Below are positions 50,135 through 60,755 of a stretch of 64,000 nt of DNA, in pieces. Below the pieces are notes generated by a model. The model had not been told where the DNA came from. It was given only the letters and a program-made list of their open reading frames with translations, and searched no databases. The stretch spans positions 599,441 to 663,440 of the forward strand of contig NC_079262.1 of assembly GCF_947241705.1 (NCBI RefSeq), read 5' to 3'. The DNA is from Saccharomyces mikatae IFO 1815 (taxonomy: Eukaryota; Ascomycota; Saccharomycetes; Saccharomycetales; Saccharomycetaceae). Within the stretch, counting starts at the first letter, position 1. Each line of letters starts with the position of its first letter. A program made the position numbers and the translations under genes.

Positions 50135-51344
50135 TTGTTTCTTTTTCTTCAATTCTTGAAGTAGATAAGCGTATTACGGCCTTTCTCAGCTATTGGATAA
50201 CGCTTGTATAGACCTAAGTAGAAATGTCTGCGGTAAATCAATGTTTATGCGTCAATAAATGGGTTCAATTTAGCTGCGGCATTCTTTCTGGACAGTCGAA
50301 CGTGTAATTTGTACTATTTGCGCCCGAAATTGTAATAGATTAATCATATCGAATGCACTAGTGATGACGCCGCATCAAGGATATCATTGCATCTAGGCTG
50401 GTAGGTTGTACATAGAAATAATCTCTCATCGCCCTATTCTGTGCCAACTAATTTTGATTTGGCATGATTGTCTTTCTGAATGTAGTATTTGGAAAGCAGC
50501 CTTTGTCAGTTTGAGCTTTATTCTAGAAATATTTTTTCTAGTTCGAATCTATTCAATAGAGAAAAAAATATCAATATGACATGCGATCTTAATGGGCGGC
50601 TAAAGGATAGCAATAAAAAGAAAACCATAATAGGGATGGGACAATATAAGTACTGATGGTTAACAATAATGTAGTTACGTTCGTAACGAAAGAGCCTGTG
50701 CACTATGGGCTAGCATAGACTCCACTACTAATATCCATCGAGACAAAGCTATAGTTCTTCCAAGTACTTAAGGCGCTAAGCACCTTGATAAACGGATAAG
50801 AATACCAAAATGTAGACCAAATATCACTAGTAGTTACATCGTGCAAAAAATATTATAAGAAGAATTATACTCATATAATTTTATTTATCGCCTACATATC
50901 ACTTCAATTGACATTTTAAGAAAGAGAATATCTTGTATAATATTATGTAATACAGTCGGCTTTAATAATCTTGCTCAGCAAAGTGAAAACTTCAAGAAGT
51001 ACATTAATATCACTAATTTATCTTAGTACTATCAAGACAATATATAGTCAATAGATGAGAAAGATAAATCCACATTAGATGAATAAGCACAAAACAAGAG
51101 TTGAGAAGGATATTACCACTCTTATAACCATAAAATAACTAACCGGATCATGTTAAAACTACAAAGTAGAAGATGTACATATATTTTTGCGCATAAAGTG
51201 CTGAAATATCATATTATTCAAAACGAGACATAAACCGTGCAGCAAAACTCTCAATCAAAGATTCCTTGATGATCTATATGTTTCCGTAGACAACAACAAA
51301 CCTTTATCATCCAATTTCGACTTAATGTGTATTTTCATCAGAAG
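50135..51344. other. AT-rich subtelomeric DNA without genes
   Basis: 1.2 kb downstream of IRC7. No intact gene and no frame with clear protein character. Confidence 0.5.
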
Positions 51345-52309
51345 CTAGACCGGAATAATTAGAACCTTCCCGTAATATAGAAGATCAGTTCTTGAAACCA
51401 TTGAACAATTCAAACCATCAATGATTGTTCTAGATGTTCCAGAATCCGATGAGACCTTTTGTATTACTAGAGACCTATCGTGGGCGTAAGCAGTATCTGG
51501 TTTAACCAGAAAGATTTTCGTGTAAGACTTACATGACCTACGGTATTTTATTACTCCTTGATCAAAACAATTAGCCCCACGAAGGATAAATTTTACGGCA
51601 GGATCGAACGGATTATTGCTACACAAGGTATCATAACCATAAGAAATCCGTATAAGATTGTAATCATACCCTCCAAATGGAAAATCTTGAATAAGTTGAC
51701 ATTTTGACGGAAGACTACTGCAAAACCCAAAAGCACTTTATATCACTTCATCATAGTTACCTTTGATTCTGATAGCTTCTACTCCCTTTTCTGATCTGAT
51801 TTTTTCACGTTGTGTTTTTAGAACATTAAATAGGGTGAATTTACTATACCTTAGGCTAGTATTTCTTCCATATATTCAAGTTCCCCACCATGATTACGAT
51901 TCGTAGCAGCCACTAGCACCGGAGACAGGCATTGAATTTTGTCAATTTGCTTCAAATTTGCACACATGGCTTACACTAAAGGAAGATGAGAGAAGCTGCC
52001 AATGCATCTTAAGAAGTTTCAGTCAATGATGGGTTGAATCTTTCGATCAACCAAAGAAATATACCCCATGACACCCCAAGAATCTTAAATGAAGGCAAAC
52101 TCAATCTCAGACTTTCTTCTTTAATATACAATCAACGATATTTGATTATCCATTTTGATTAACATAGGTAACTTATACAAATTTAAACAAATATGAAATT
52201 TCTGGATAAATTTTTCAATTCTTCTGAGTTCTTCGACTTCGTGATTCGATGGAATTGTGCCAGGCGTCACATAGAAAGCATATATTGTTAGTTTATAGCC
52301 TGAATTCAT
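51345..52309 (-). pseudogene. Decayed PLP fold-type II enzyme (diaminopropionate ammonia-lyase-like)
   Basis: Read on the minus strand, three frames line up in order as one enzyme. First is an ATG start at 52309 with FIQKFHICLNLYKLP, resembling the family N-terminal FHxxLxxYxPTPL. Second, after a gap, comes AMCANLKQI...LVAATNRNHGG, with the PLP-phosphate loop NHG at 51887-51895. Third, after a frameshift near 51830-51850, comes TQREKIRSEKGVEAIRIKGNYDEVI, a TAA stop (51738-51740), then IQDF...GGYD, KIFLVKPDTAYAHDRSL and TIIDGLNCSMVS. The last matches the TIMAGLxCGxxS signature of diaminopropionate ammonia-lyases as I remember it. At least two stops and one frameshift make it non-functional. 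Threonine dehydratase or cysteine synthase relatives are alternatives. Confidence 0.65.
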
Positions 52310-52821
52310 TTTTGAGTACTTACGTTTTGTAATTTGCCGTCAACAGAAGAAACACCTTGAGAGAAAATCTAGCAACTTAGGAGCACGAATCTCCATTTAC
52401 TCCTGAAATAATGTGTTTTCTTTTAATATCCTAATTCTTTTTTTTGCTATTCTGAAGGACTGGCTCCATTACTATCTGAAATTGTAATTACCAAGTTAAA
52501 AAAGTAAAGAGAAATGGTGTTGCATTTCAATTAACCAAAGATTCGTTTCCCTATATTATTTGATTTTGTCTTTGAAGGGGAAAAATACTGCGAGAATCCT
52601 CTTAAGAAGTTGAGCTTGACTTCGTGCCAAGGCGCCTATTCTGTTTCAACAAGAAATAATAGAATTTCTTTGCCTTTATTTGAGAGTCAACAGTACGTGT
52701 CTGTTTGTGAAGCTACCACTCTCTTTTTATTTGCTTTTTCAAGAAATCTGTAAAAGCTATCTTTCTTTCAACTATAACGTGCAACACATCTTTCTACCTT
52801 CTTTCAATTAACTTTTACAAG
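52310..52821. other. AT-rich intergenic DNA
   Basis: 512 bp, no gene. Pyrimidine-rich sequence before 52822 looks like an old promoter. Confidence 0.45.
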
Positions 52822-53033
52822 ATGAGACGACCTGTATTAGTCGGAGATTTGACCTTTACACCTTACATAGTTGAAATTGCAATCCCAAAAACCATCATGC
52901 AATTAACTTTCTTGATCCATTGTTGCAAGCTAAGTTCTTTGATATAAGTAACGTGCATGCCGAAGCCTCTAGATTACAATACAACGAAGAGATTCCTTTC
53001 AAATTTTGTGAGGAGAAATTTATTAATCTATAA
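52822..53033 (+). pseudogene. Short unidentified coding relic
   Basis: A 41-codon ATG frame (52822-52947, MRRPVLVGDLTFTPYIVEI...) overlaps a second frame ending at 53033 (FLDPLLQAKFFDISNVHAEA...FCEEKFINL). The pair reads like the start and end of one gene joined by deletion and frameshift, and it has yeast-promoter-like sequence upstream. I cannot identify the family. Confidence 0.3.
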
Positions 53034-53644
53034 ACATACATATATGTTTTTAAGTTAAATTGCGGATTCTTTGTTATCAGATCTAATTTCAGCTAAAAGT
53101 CCCATAATCGAAAAGCGCAATATCCTGCAGTATATTTGATCTAGAAAAACCAAATAAATAATGACTGACATTTAGCATAAGAGTTCGCGAAAATGAGCTG
53201 ATTCTTTGTCGAATCGTATGTATTTTCACACAATTTTGAGGAAAGTGCTGTTATTTCTGAGTTATTTTCTACCAAGATTGATAGACCATTAATGTCGAGG
53301 TATATAAAGCATACAATGCTGAGCTAGAACAAGAAAAAGATGGAATACAAACTGTAGGTAAACAAATAAACAAATAAACAAATAAACAAATAAACCAATA
53401 AACGCTAAAAAATTTGTTAAATTTTAGTTAGTAAATGATACGAAGATCGATCATGCGTATAAAGAAAGCAGAGAAAATAAACCCACCGTACTATGCAAAA
53501 AAATAATTCTACTTCAATTGCCGAAAAGAAAGGTATTTTTAATCAAAGCAAGATTATATAGTGATATTTCATATCACTAACTTCTCTCAGGTCAACAGTG
53601 AATTAAAAAGCAAAAATTTAAACTGCAGAAAGAAAGAAATGGAC
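53034..53644. other. AT-rich DNA with an 8-bp microsatellite
   Basis: No gene seen. Contains the AAACAAAT repeat at 53359-53404, listed separately. Confidence 0.5.
53359..53404 (+). repeat. (AAACAAAT)n microsatellite
   Basis: About five units of an 8-bp repeat. Each unit contains TAAACAAA, close to the forkhead core; the first is GTAAACAAA. Confidence 0.8.
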
Positions 53645-54646
53645 TACATATACCCCATGGGGAATTGGAGAACTGAACGCATTTCTATTTACAAGATTCA
53701 CCATATGGAACCAAGGTAACGAGATCTAGAATGTTTCGTAAGACTACTAAAAGAATCTCTAACAATTTCAGCAGAGGTGCGTAACAACGTTATGAATTAC
53801 ATGGAAACAATTTACGGGTGGACCATCAACAGGCGTTGGCATATTCCCATTTGTTCAACGAGTTCAAATGTAAAATGGTAGCAATTAAAGATAATTATTC
53901 AACGATACTTGGACCAACGAGTGTTTATAGTAAATGCTCAACGCAAACCAAGTGACAACATTAAAGGCAAAGATCAAATTTTTGCTATCACGAATAAGCC
54001 CAAGTTATTTTGGACAGAACTGTGAGTTTTTATTTTTTTATCGATTTCCGAAATTATTCTTTGACTGTGATCTATATGATTCACAACGTTCGTTCTTTGT
54101 GTGATATTTAGAATGTGGTTTGCTCTAGGATTTTGGGCGAGATCCTAGCCAGTGAATGCATAGCTCAGTGTCATATAATATAGATTCATCTAATGATATC
54201 CATAAGGGATATCTATTTGATACGAAAGATGTGCGAAGGCGAATACACTGGGGCTGTTATATTGCAGGTTATTTTTTAAGTCCGATTTTGGGTAGACTTC
54301 CACCTTACGCCTTGAGGAAGATAGCATCACACTATCTCAAAACTTACACGATCTGTATAATATTGACGAGTTCCTATTTAATGACATTAAAAGAAATAGT
54401 TGGTATGGAATAAATTCTGCAGTATGTATAAAAGTATTGGTGGATCTTACAAATATTGAAGAATCTATGCCATCTAATATATTTGGGCCAATAAATCAAG
54501 ACATCACCACGAGAGACGAAAAGATGACTGAAAAGAATATACGTTTTAGACAGTTGGAGATATATAAGAAACAATTGAATAAGCGGGAAGACAGTCTTCC
54601 CAGTAAAATTGTGAACTCAAGTTTCTTTAGCAGAGTCAGAATATAG
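53645..54646 (+). pseudogene. Relic of a zinc-cluster transcription factor (regulatory domain)
   Basis: Two frames shifted near 54290 give VRRRIHWGCYIAGYFLSPILGR, then LRLEEDSITLSQNLHDLYN and RNSWYGINSAVCIKVLVDL, ending at TAG 54644-54646. This is the central motif of the fungal-specific transcription factor domain (RRRxxWxxYxxDRxxSxxLGRP...I.LP). A piece with FALGF at 54113-54145 fits just upstream. Further upstream (53645-54030) are fragments in three frames (e.g. GIGELNAFLFTRFTIW) that I cannot place and may come from another gene. No Zn2Cys6 cluster is visible. Several stops make it non-functional. Confidence 0.55.
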
Positions 54647-56625
54647 TTGCATATAACTAGCGCCTAGATGTTTTTACTTTGACTTTATCGGTCCTTAAAA
54701 TACGCTTCATCTCCAGAACAAAACTAGCTTTACGTAGTCTGCGAACATACTATCGTGGAACTTAAGACTCTCCTTGGATCAATAAAAGAGTCCACTGATC
54801 AAATAATTTCCAGTTCACACTACCCCTATCTATTCAAATGTCTTGGCTACAAGTATTTCGATATTGGAAAGTAGGAAAATTGGTAGCACAACGCGAACTC
54901 TCGAGGTCAATCACATATTAGCAACTTTCGTGAAATTACTAAAACTTTCCTCAACTAGAAAAACTACTTCCAAAATTACTCTAGAGGCGCCTGAAAAAAC
55001 TACAGAGAATCACATCACACATAACCATTCTACATGTTCTCATGAATAGTCCATTACTAGCTGTTCAGATTATGGAGGCACCATGAAAGATCTTGAAGAT
55101 GGGATCTTCATGGATAAGCTTTTAAATGACTATTTCATGAACTTTGTCTTCCAAACCATCTGTTTTTTCCAACACTGACACCGAATATTTTCCATGGCAC
55201 AATAAACCATAAATGCTCTTATCATTAACTCAATAAAATTACATAATTGGAGTCAAGTATTTTATGAGGCATGCATCATTGAGCCACTAATCAGTTTGCC
55301 CAACTGGAGGTTTCGTCAACTTTAAAACCTCGGCATTGTAATCCTAATCAATTCCTTTTAACTGCTTGAAACTCACACTTTTTTTCCCAAGATCAACATG
55401 AGAATTTCTCATCTGTATACTGAAGCTTAACAGAAGCAAATAAGTCTGAGTTAATCCCATTTTAACAGGACCGAACTGATGTGAAACTTACTATTAAAAT
55501 GACAAATAAGTATGAGGAGTGTGGGTCTACTAATCTCATGACAGTATTAAATTTGTGAAATAAAATGAACGACTGGGAGTGTGATTTTTCATAATAAAGA
55601 GTTTTTGAATCAACCCCAAATGATGAAAGGCGTGTAAAAGTAACGGGAGAGGCTGCTTGCAAAATGGCCGAAGAAAACTACGTAGGTTCGGGTTCGAGGC
55701 CAATGATGATTCATAACATTTTGGATTATTCACGGAAACAATTCCTAGTTGTTTTTGATTAATAGGTATCAGTGTGGACGCTAATAAAAACGAAAAGTTC
55801 GCGTTACACAATTCAAATTATCAACTCAATGTCAATTTTTGGAAACACTAGCAAAGCATTCAAGTGAAATTTTTATAAACAGGTTGTATCCTAGTGAGAA
55901 AACCGCATATCGAAACGTGCATGTTAATTATATATTGAAGCTAACTTTACATCAAGCAAGGCCTCCCGCTTCGGTAGAAAAATTTAATTGAATAAAGTTG
56001 ATATTAAATAAAATCATCAGCTCAAAAATTATCTAGAACTTAAGAGCACAGTGTGAACTATGGGATCCCTCAACAAATCGATATTCTCGAAAAGGACTTG
56101 GATTTAATAATTAGAGCTAGCTTCCCTTCGCTCATTCAGTGTTTTTTTTTTTTGATGTATATCTTGTCAACTCGCAAAAAAACCTAAAGAGATAATGAAA
56201 TAGGTCTTATTAACTGATCAAACACTAATGGGAGTACCACCCAAATCTTTAGATATGCTTATCAAGATGACTCATTGGTAGTATTAGTGTTTAGAACAGC
56301 GTTACTAGCAGATAACCGGAAATCATTTTTCTTTATTGCATTACCATAGAGCTTTAAATTTACGCTTTGGATTTCTTTACTTTCTAGCTTTTGCTTCTAT
56401 ACTGCCTAAACTTCAATAGTTGCTTCTGTGGGCTGATGTAAAAATTAAATCTGTTATATATTTGCTGGAAATTTCTATGAAATAATACTTTCTGTTCAGT
56501 ACGTTTTAATTTTCTACACCCCGCCGTGGTAAAGAAAAGTGAATAAGGCAAAACAGTGTCTCGTAAATAATTGTTACTTCTTTATTGTCCTGATCCTTAA
56601 CGAAAACCCAAAGAAAAACAGAAGA
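54647..56625. other. Gene-poor subtelomeric DNA
   Basis: 2 kb with no intact gene. Short frames at 54843-55049 (+, Thr/Ser/His-rich) and 55462-55811 (-) may be relics but show no recognisable motif. A 13-nt T run lies near 56140. The last about 100 bp are the promoter of the acetyltransferase. Confidence 0.45.
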
Positions 56626-57063
56626 ATGATAAAACAAATAACTAATGTAACGTCAGAAGAACTAGTTGCTATTCTAGATATTTGGCTTCAAGCAAATATT
56701 GATGCGCATCACTTTATTCCAAAAGAGTACTGGGAAAGAAACTATGAATTTGTCAGAAGTACTCTACCAAAGGCAACTTTATTTACTTACTGTGTAGGAA
56801 ATGAGATCGTTGGCTTTTTGGGATTAATGGAAAGCTATATTGCTGGCATTTTTGTTAAAAAACAATGGCGCAGCTGTGGCATTGGCAGAAAACTAATTAA
56901 TACTGTAAAGGCAGAAAAAATGAGACTGAGTTTATCAGTTTATGACAAGAACGAACGTGCAATTAGTTTCTACTTATCAGAGGGGTTCACTTTAAAAGAA
57001 AAGAAGATAGAAAGTGAAACGAATGAAATAGAATCAATTCTTTTTTGGGCTAGCAACCGTTAG
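56626..57063 (+). CDS. GNAT N-acetyltransferase, bacterial YjaB-like; transfer candidate
   Basis: A 145-residue protein from the ATG at 56626 (an upstream in-frame GTG extension is rejected). The GNAT fold is clear: motif A RSCGIGRKL (82-90) for acetyl-CoA pyrophosphate binding, preceded by IAGIFVKKQW, and motif B VYDKNERAISFY (105-116) with the LSEGF end. The N-terminal layout (LDIWLQANIDAHHFI, then LPKATLF and VGFLGL) resembles the small bacterial YjaB/YiaC acetyltransferases, common in Firmicutes and enterobacteria. I know of no such gene in the standard yeast set. Single-exon, AT-rich codons, intact, and set in decayed DNA. Substrate unknown: a small molecule or a protein N-terminus or lysine. 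Confidence 0.85.
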   Translation: MIKQITNVTSEELVAILDIWLQANIDAHHFIPKEYWERNYEFVRSTLPKATLFTYCVGNEIVGFLGLMESYIAGIFVKKQWRSCGIGRKLINTVKAEKMRLSLSVYDKNERAISFYLSEGFTLKEKKIESETNEIESILFWASNR

Positions 57064-58242
57064 CAGCTTTCTCATCCTTGAGGTTGCAAATAATCTTCAT
57101 CCTGCTAGAGCATGCCTTCCTGGAATTGGGCTGTGATGAAGGTAATAAATCTCACCAAAGAGTAAGAAGTAATTTCCTTACATGACACAGGCCTAACCGC
57201 CTCGAAAAAAACCTTGGCGACTCCGCTGGCCCTCCTAGCAACCTTCACCGGATTCGGGTTCTGTTTCAGAAGGAAGTAGGCTCAAAGTTGACGAATGCAG
57301 CATCTAAATGAGCAACAGTAACTTGCAATGCTTTGACTCTTTGGAGGCTGCTGCTCTACCGTTGAAATAGCAACTTGTCCCGTTCAATCCGCTCATTTAT
57401 TCAGCAGGTGATTTGATAGTGTAGTAGTTTTCTTGGATGGAACAAAGTCAGGTACTCAAGGGTTAGCAAGATTGATGTTGGCTTGAACATACACGTTTCT
57501 ATTTATGGGTCAAGTGCCTATATATGGCGCACTATTCAGAGCAGATGCAAGATCGTGTTACTGTTTCGTGTGGCCAAATGGCGAGTACTTCTGCCCAATC
57601 GTTCTCTTTTCATGCGCGTGGCCTCTTGAGCAGGTATATGTTTGTGATAGGAAGACGTATAGACTTGTTGAGTTATGATTAGAGTATGAAGGATTCCAGC
57701 ATTGGCATACTGAAGTACATGCCAATACGCCGAGCCGTAGACCCTAGAAATATACGAGATCAACAGATGATTCCTATTTCATTTTAGCTGGGGAAAAGGA
57801 ACAGTATGGGACCTATTTTCCGTGGAATCGTTTAGTGCAAACATACGGAGCCTGGCTTAGACAATAAGCTTCTGAACGAGGGTCCAACCAAGTTCAGATA
57901 TTCTCTAACCTGGGCACCCCTATAGCGTCGATCTCGGATTGCGCGCATACGAATACACACACAGGTACCGTAAATAGACATTGATATACGAGTCTATGAA
58001 GAATGCGTGAGTCGTTCAAGAAGAAATGCATTTCTATAGTTACGGCGGAGAAGGTGCGCTAGATGAGATATGTAGGATCTTGAGGTGAGAAAAGAGTGTC
58101 AGTCAGTGGTTCGTTTGGGCAGCACCAGCTGGTGAAGGAATTTGTATAAATAGGGCTGCTATGGTCACCTATCTGTGAATATTCCGTCCTTACCTTACTC
58201 ATATGTAAGTCCATATCACCACTAAGAAACAAAACAAACACA
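57064..58242. other. Subtelomeric DNA with a minus-strand coding relic and the PAU promoter
   Basis: 57105-57281 (-) is an open fragment including NPVKVARRASGVAKVFFEAV. A shifted frame before it (57270-57340) reads VTVAHLDAAFVNFEP. They look like one decayed gene of unknown family. From about 57800 onward the region is the promoter of the PAU gene. Confidence 0.4.
57838..57899. promoter_or_regulatory. Paired AR1/Upc2-type anaerobic elements of the PAU gene
   Basis: TCGTTTAG at 57838-57845 and its reverse-strand form CTGAACGA at 57892-57899 match the AR1 element TCGTTYAG, through which Upc2 activates DAN/TIR/PAU genes without oxygen. A TATAAATA box follows at 58145-58152, about 90 bp before the ATG. 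Confidence 0.65.
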
Positions 58243-58605
58243 ATGGTCAAATTAACTTCAATTGCCGCTGGTGTCGCTGCCATTGCTGCCGGTGCCTCCG
58301 CCACCACCACTCTAGCTCAATCCGACGAAAGAGTCAACCTGGTTGAGTTGGGTGTCTACGTCTCCGATATCAGAGCTCATTTGGCCCAATATTACTTGTT
58401 CCAAGCCGCCCACCCAACTGAAACATACCCAGTCGAAGTTGCTGAAGCTGTCTTCAACTACGGTGATTTCACCACCATGTTGACCGGTATTGCCCCAGAC
58501 CAAGTGACCAGAATGATCACTGGTGTGCCATGGTACTCCACCAGATTAAAGCCAGCTATCTCCAAGGCTCTATCTAAGGATGGTATCTACACTGTCGCCA
58601 AATAG
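58243..58605 (+). CDS. PAU family seripauperin mannoprotein
   Basis: 120 residues: a signal peptide (about 1-20, ending near ASAT), then the Srp1/Tip1 domain with [30 protein letters not shown] and the terminal [16 protein letters not shown]. It lacks the Ser/Thr-rich GPI tail of TIR/DAN proteins, as all PAU proteins do. PAU genes are subtelomeric, induced by anaerobiosis and fermentation, and repressed by heme. Members are too similar to assign one symbol. The adjoining YIR042C-like gene suggests the PAU15 (YIR041W) position. Confidence 0.95.
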   Translation: MVKLTSIAAGVAAIAAGASATTTLAQSDERVNLVELGVYVSDIRAHLAQYYLFQAAHPTETYPVEVAEAVFNYGDFTTMLTGIAPDQVTRMITGVPWYSTRLKPAISKALSKDGIYTVAK

Positions 58606-59424
58606 AGACAGACGCCTTTACGAACGAAATTCTATAGACATTGAGTAACGAAAAAAAAAAAAAAGCTTTTTTTTTCTGCCATGAAAACAGTTTATTATAT
58701 GTAAATGTATATTAATATTATAAACCTGCCTGACAAATGCTGTGCATATACCATTAGCCGGAGTACAATGAGCCTCGAGACGACATTCTTTTCTGCTGCA
58801 GTGTAATATTCTGTTGTGCGCTCCACTTCTAAGCAGAGTGAGACTGTGCATATATATATACGTATAGAAGGACTGGCATCCAAATCGAAGAATATTGAAG
58901 CTGGTAATGAATGTATATTTCCACATGAAAGGGCTTGTTCTTTTTTCAAAGTCTCGGCGCGGAGTCATTCGCAGTTTATGTGTCACTCACAATTAAGGTT
59001 GGTAGGTAGATCAGGGTCTGTGCGAGTCAGTCATAGCAATGCAACATTCATATCTGGTTCTTTGAGAATGATCGCGGTGCCCCGTCAGATATCGTATGTA
59101 TCCACTAGGTAGAAGATGGAAGAAGAGGGAAGAAGAGGTACGAATAGCACTCTGAATGACAGGTAATGCAGGCGCTACGTTCCATGATGTTGGGAGCCAA
59201 AAACAATGTCAGTATCAACTTTGGAGTTGGTGTGGCATGTTCGAAGGAGGGTTTTTGTCCTCTACTGTCATTCCGGTTTAAACGAGAGCATGATTGCAAC
59301 TTGGTTCCTCGTTGTGGAAGAGGAAGTCGCGGATACACATGTCTGTGAAATACATTGTAATCTATAAATTTGATAACCGAATAGTGCTATCTATACATCC
59401 CTTGCATATAATCGATCAGTCTTT
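58606..59424. other. PAU 3' region and acetyltransferase 3' region
   Basis: 819 bp between two convergent genes. An A14-GC-T9 inverted run at about 58650-58676 may help PAU transcript ending. The rest has no supported gene; small frames on both strands look random. Confidence 0.5.
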
Positions 59425-60129
59425 TTACAAGCCTTCTCTTATTGTAGCCAATCCTCTCTTCTGTCTACCATCCTCAAAGTTTTCCCCGTCTAACCATTGC
59501 TCGAATGCTTTACGGATGTTCATCCATTCTTTGTCGATTATTGAGAACCACTGGGTGTCTCGAGTCCGACCCTTGTACACGACCACTTGCCGAAAGGTTC
59601 CCTCGTGCTTGAACCCCAGGCGCATCGCCGCCCTCCTGGATGGCCCATTTAGACTATCGCACTTCCACTCGTATCTCCTGTACTGTAAAACGTCAAACAC
59701 ATATTTCATCAAAAGGAATTGGGCCTCAGTAGCGATTACTGTCTTCTGTAACTCCGGTGAAAAAACTACATATCCAACTTCAAGCGAACCATTGGCTTCA
59801 TCGATCCTTATGAGGCAAAGTGTACCAACGGCACAGCCAGTCCTTTCATGAATAATTGCGTAAGGCACGGTGTCTTCAGTTTCATTAAGTTCATCGATGA
59901 ACTGTAGGTATTCGTCGACGTTGTTGAACGGACCGACAGGCAAATATGTCCACAAGCGTTGACCCGCTTTAGCATACGCACTAAAGAGCTGCAATCCGTG
60001 CTTTTCCTTGTCAAGCGGTTCCAGTCTACAGTGGTTGCCTTTCAAGACGACTTCTTGTGGGAAGACCCTGGTTGTCCAGCCATCGACGTCTGCACCGACT
60101 TCTTGCCCAAACTCATTTATATTCGCCAT
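59425..60129 (-). CDS. RimJ/RimL-type GNAT acetyltransferase (YIR042C-like)
   Basis: A 234-residue protein matching the length and sequence I remember for S. cerevisiae YIR042C. It has the acetyltransf_3 fold: [12 protein letters not shown] near 29-40, then [28 protein letters not shown] and the motif B segment [26 protein letters not shown]. The conserved [14 protein letters not shown] strand lies between. The target is unknown; related bacterial and fungal enzymes acetylate small molecules or ribosomal protein N-termini. It lies tail-to-tail with the PAU gene, as on S. cerevisiae chromosome IX-R. Confidence 0.92.
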   Translation of the reverse strand: MANINEFGQEVGADVDGWTTRVFPQEVVLKGNHCRLEPLDKEKHGLQLFSAYAKAGQRLWTYLPVGPFNNVDEYLQFIDELNETEDTVPYAIIHERTGCAVGTLCLIRIDEANGSLEVGYVVFSPELQKTVIATEAQFLLMKYVFDVLQYRRYEWKCDSLNGPSRRAAMRLGFKHEGTFRQVVVYKGRTRDTQWFSIIDKEWMNIRKAFEQWLDGENFEDGRQKRGLATIREGL

Positions 60130-60755
60130 ACTTTTTCTTATTGAAGGGCTCTACATCCACTTTCGAGACCGAGAAGCTGTTGGATACGCTGACCCAGGAA
60201 TATGGCTCGAGCAATGCATTAATCACGAAAAGCGTGTTACACTAGCGCCAAATCTACGGATACACAAGAGGCACTAACCCTCGCGAACAGATGCAATTAA
60301 GTCTATTTAACGAAGGCCGTAGCAACGTTACAACAGGGTGTAATAATAGCTTGATCGAGATAATGTAATATTTGCTGTTACAATAGTTCCAAGCTCAGCG
60401 AACGTGAGAGAAGCCAAAGAGAATTAAACCTAACTCACATGCACATCACAGCCTGAAATGTATGTATCTCGGCCGCTCATACCAAGACCGCGTCCGATCG
60501 AGAGAGCAAAGAGTCATGTCCTACTGCAAGCGATGGATCGGACACCTTCTGTGACACTATTATGACCATAGCTGGTCTATAGGTGCAGTCACGAATCCGG
60601 CCTATTTCTTCAATAACTGTCTGTCTACTAGTGATTAATCTCCGTTTCCTTATTGAAATTTGGGTTTGTTTTCAGCGATGGATTGTGAGTCGCGCGGGCG
60701 GGCCGGGCCGTTTTCTTTTCCTGAAAAATAACGAGAAAGAGCAAGAGAAAAAAAG
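60130..60755. other. Intergenic DNA upstream of IMD2
   Basis: Promoter DNA of the divergent acetyltransferase gene and IMD2. A GC-rich patch (GCGCGGGCGGGCCGGGCCG) lies near 60692-60711. No gene seen. Confidence 0.5.

Noticed and set aside
59294-59851. 185-codon plus-strand frame
   Set aside because: Antisense to the YIR042C-like acetyltransferase, which has clear GNAT motifs.
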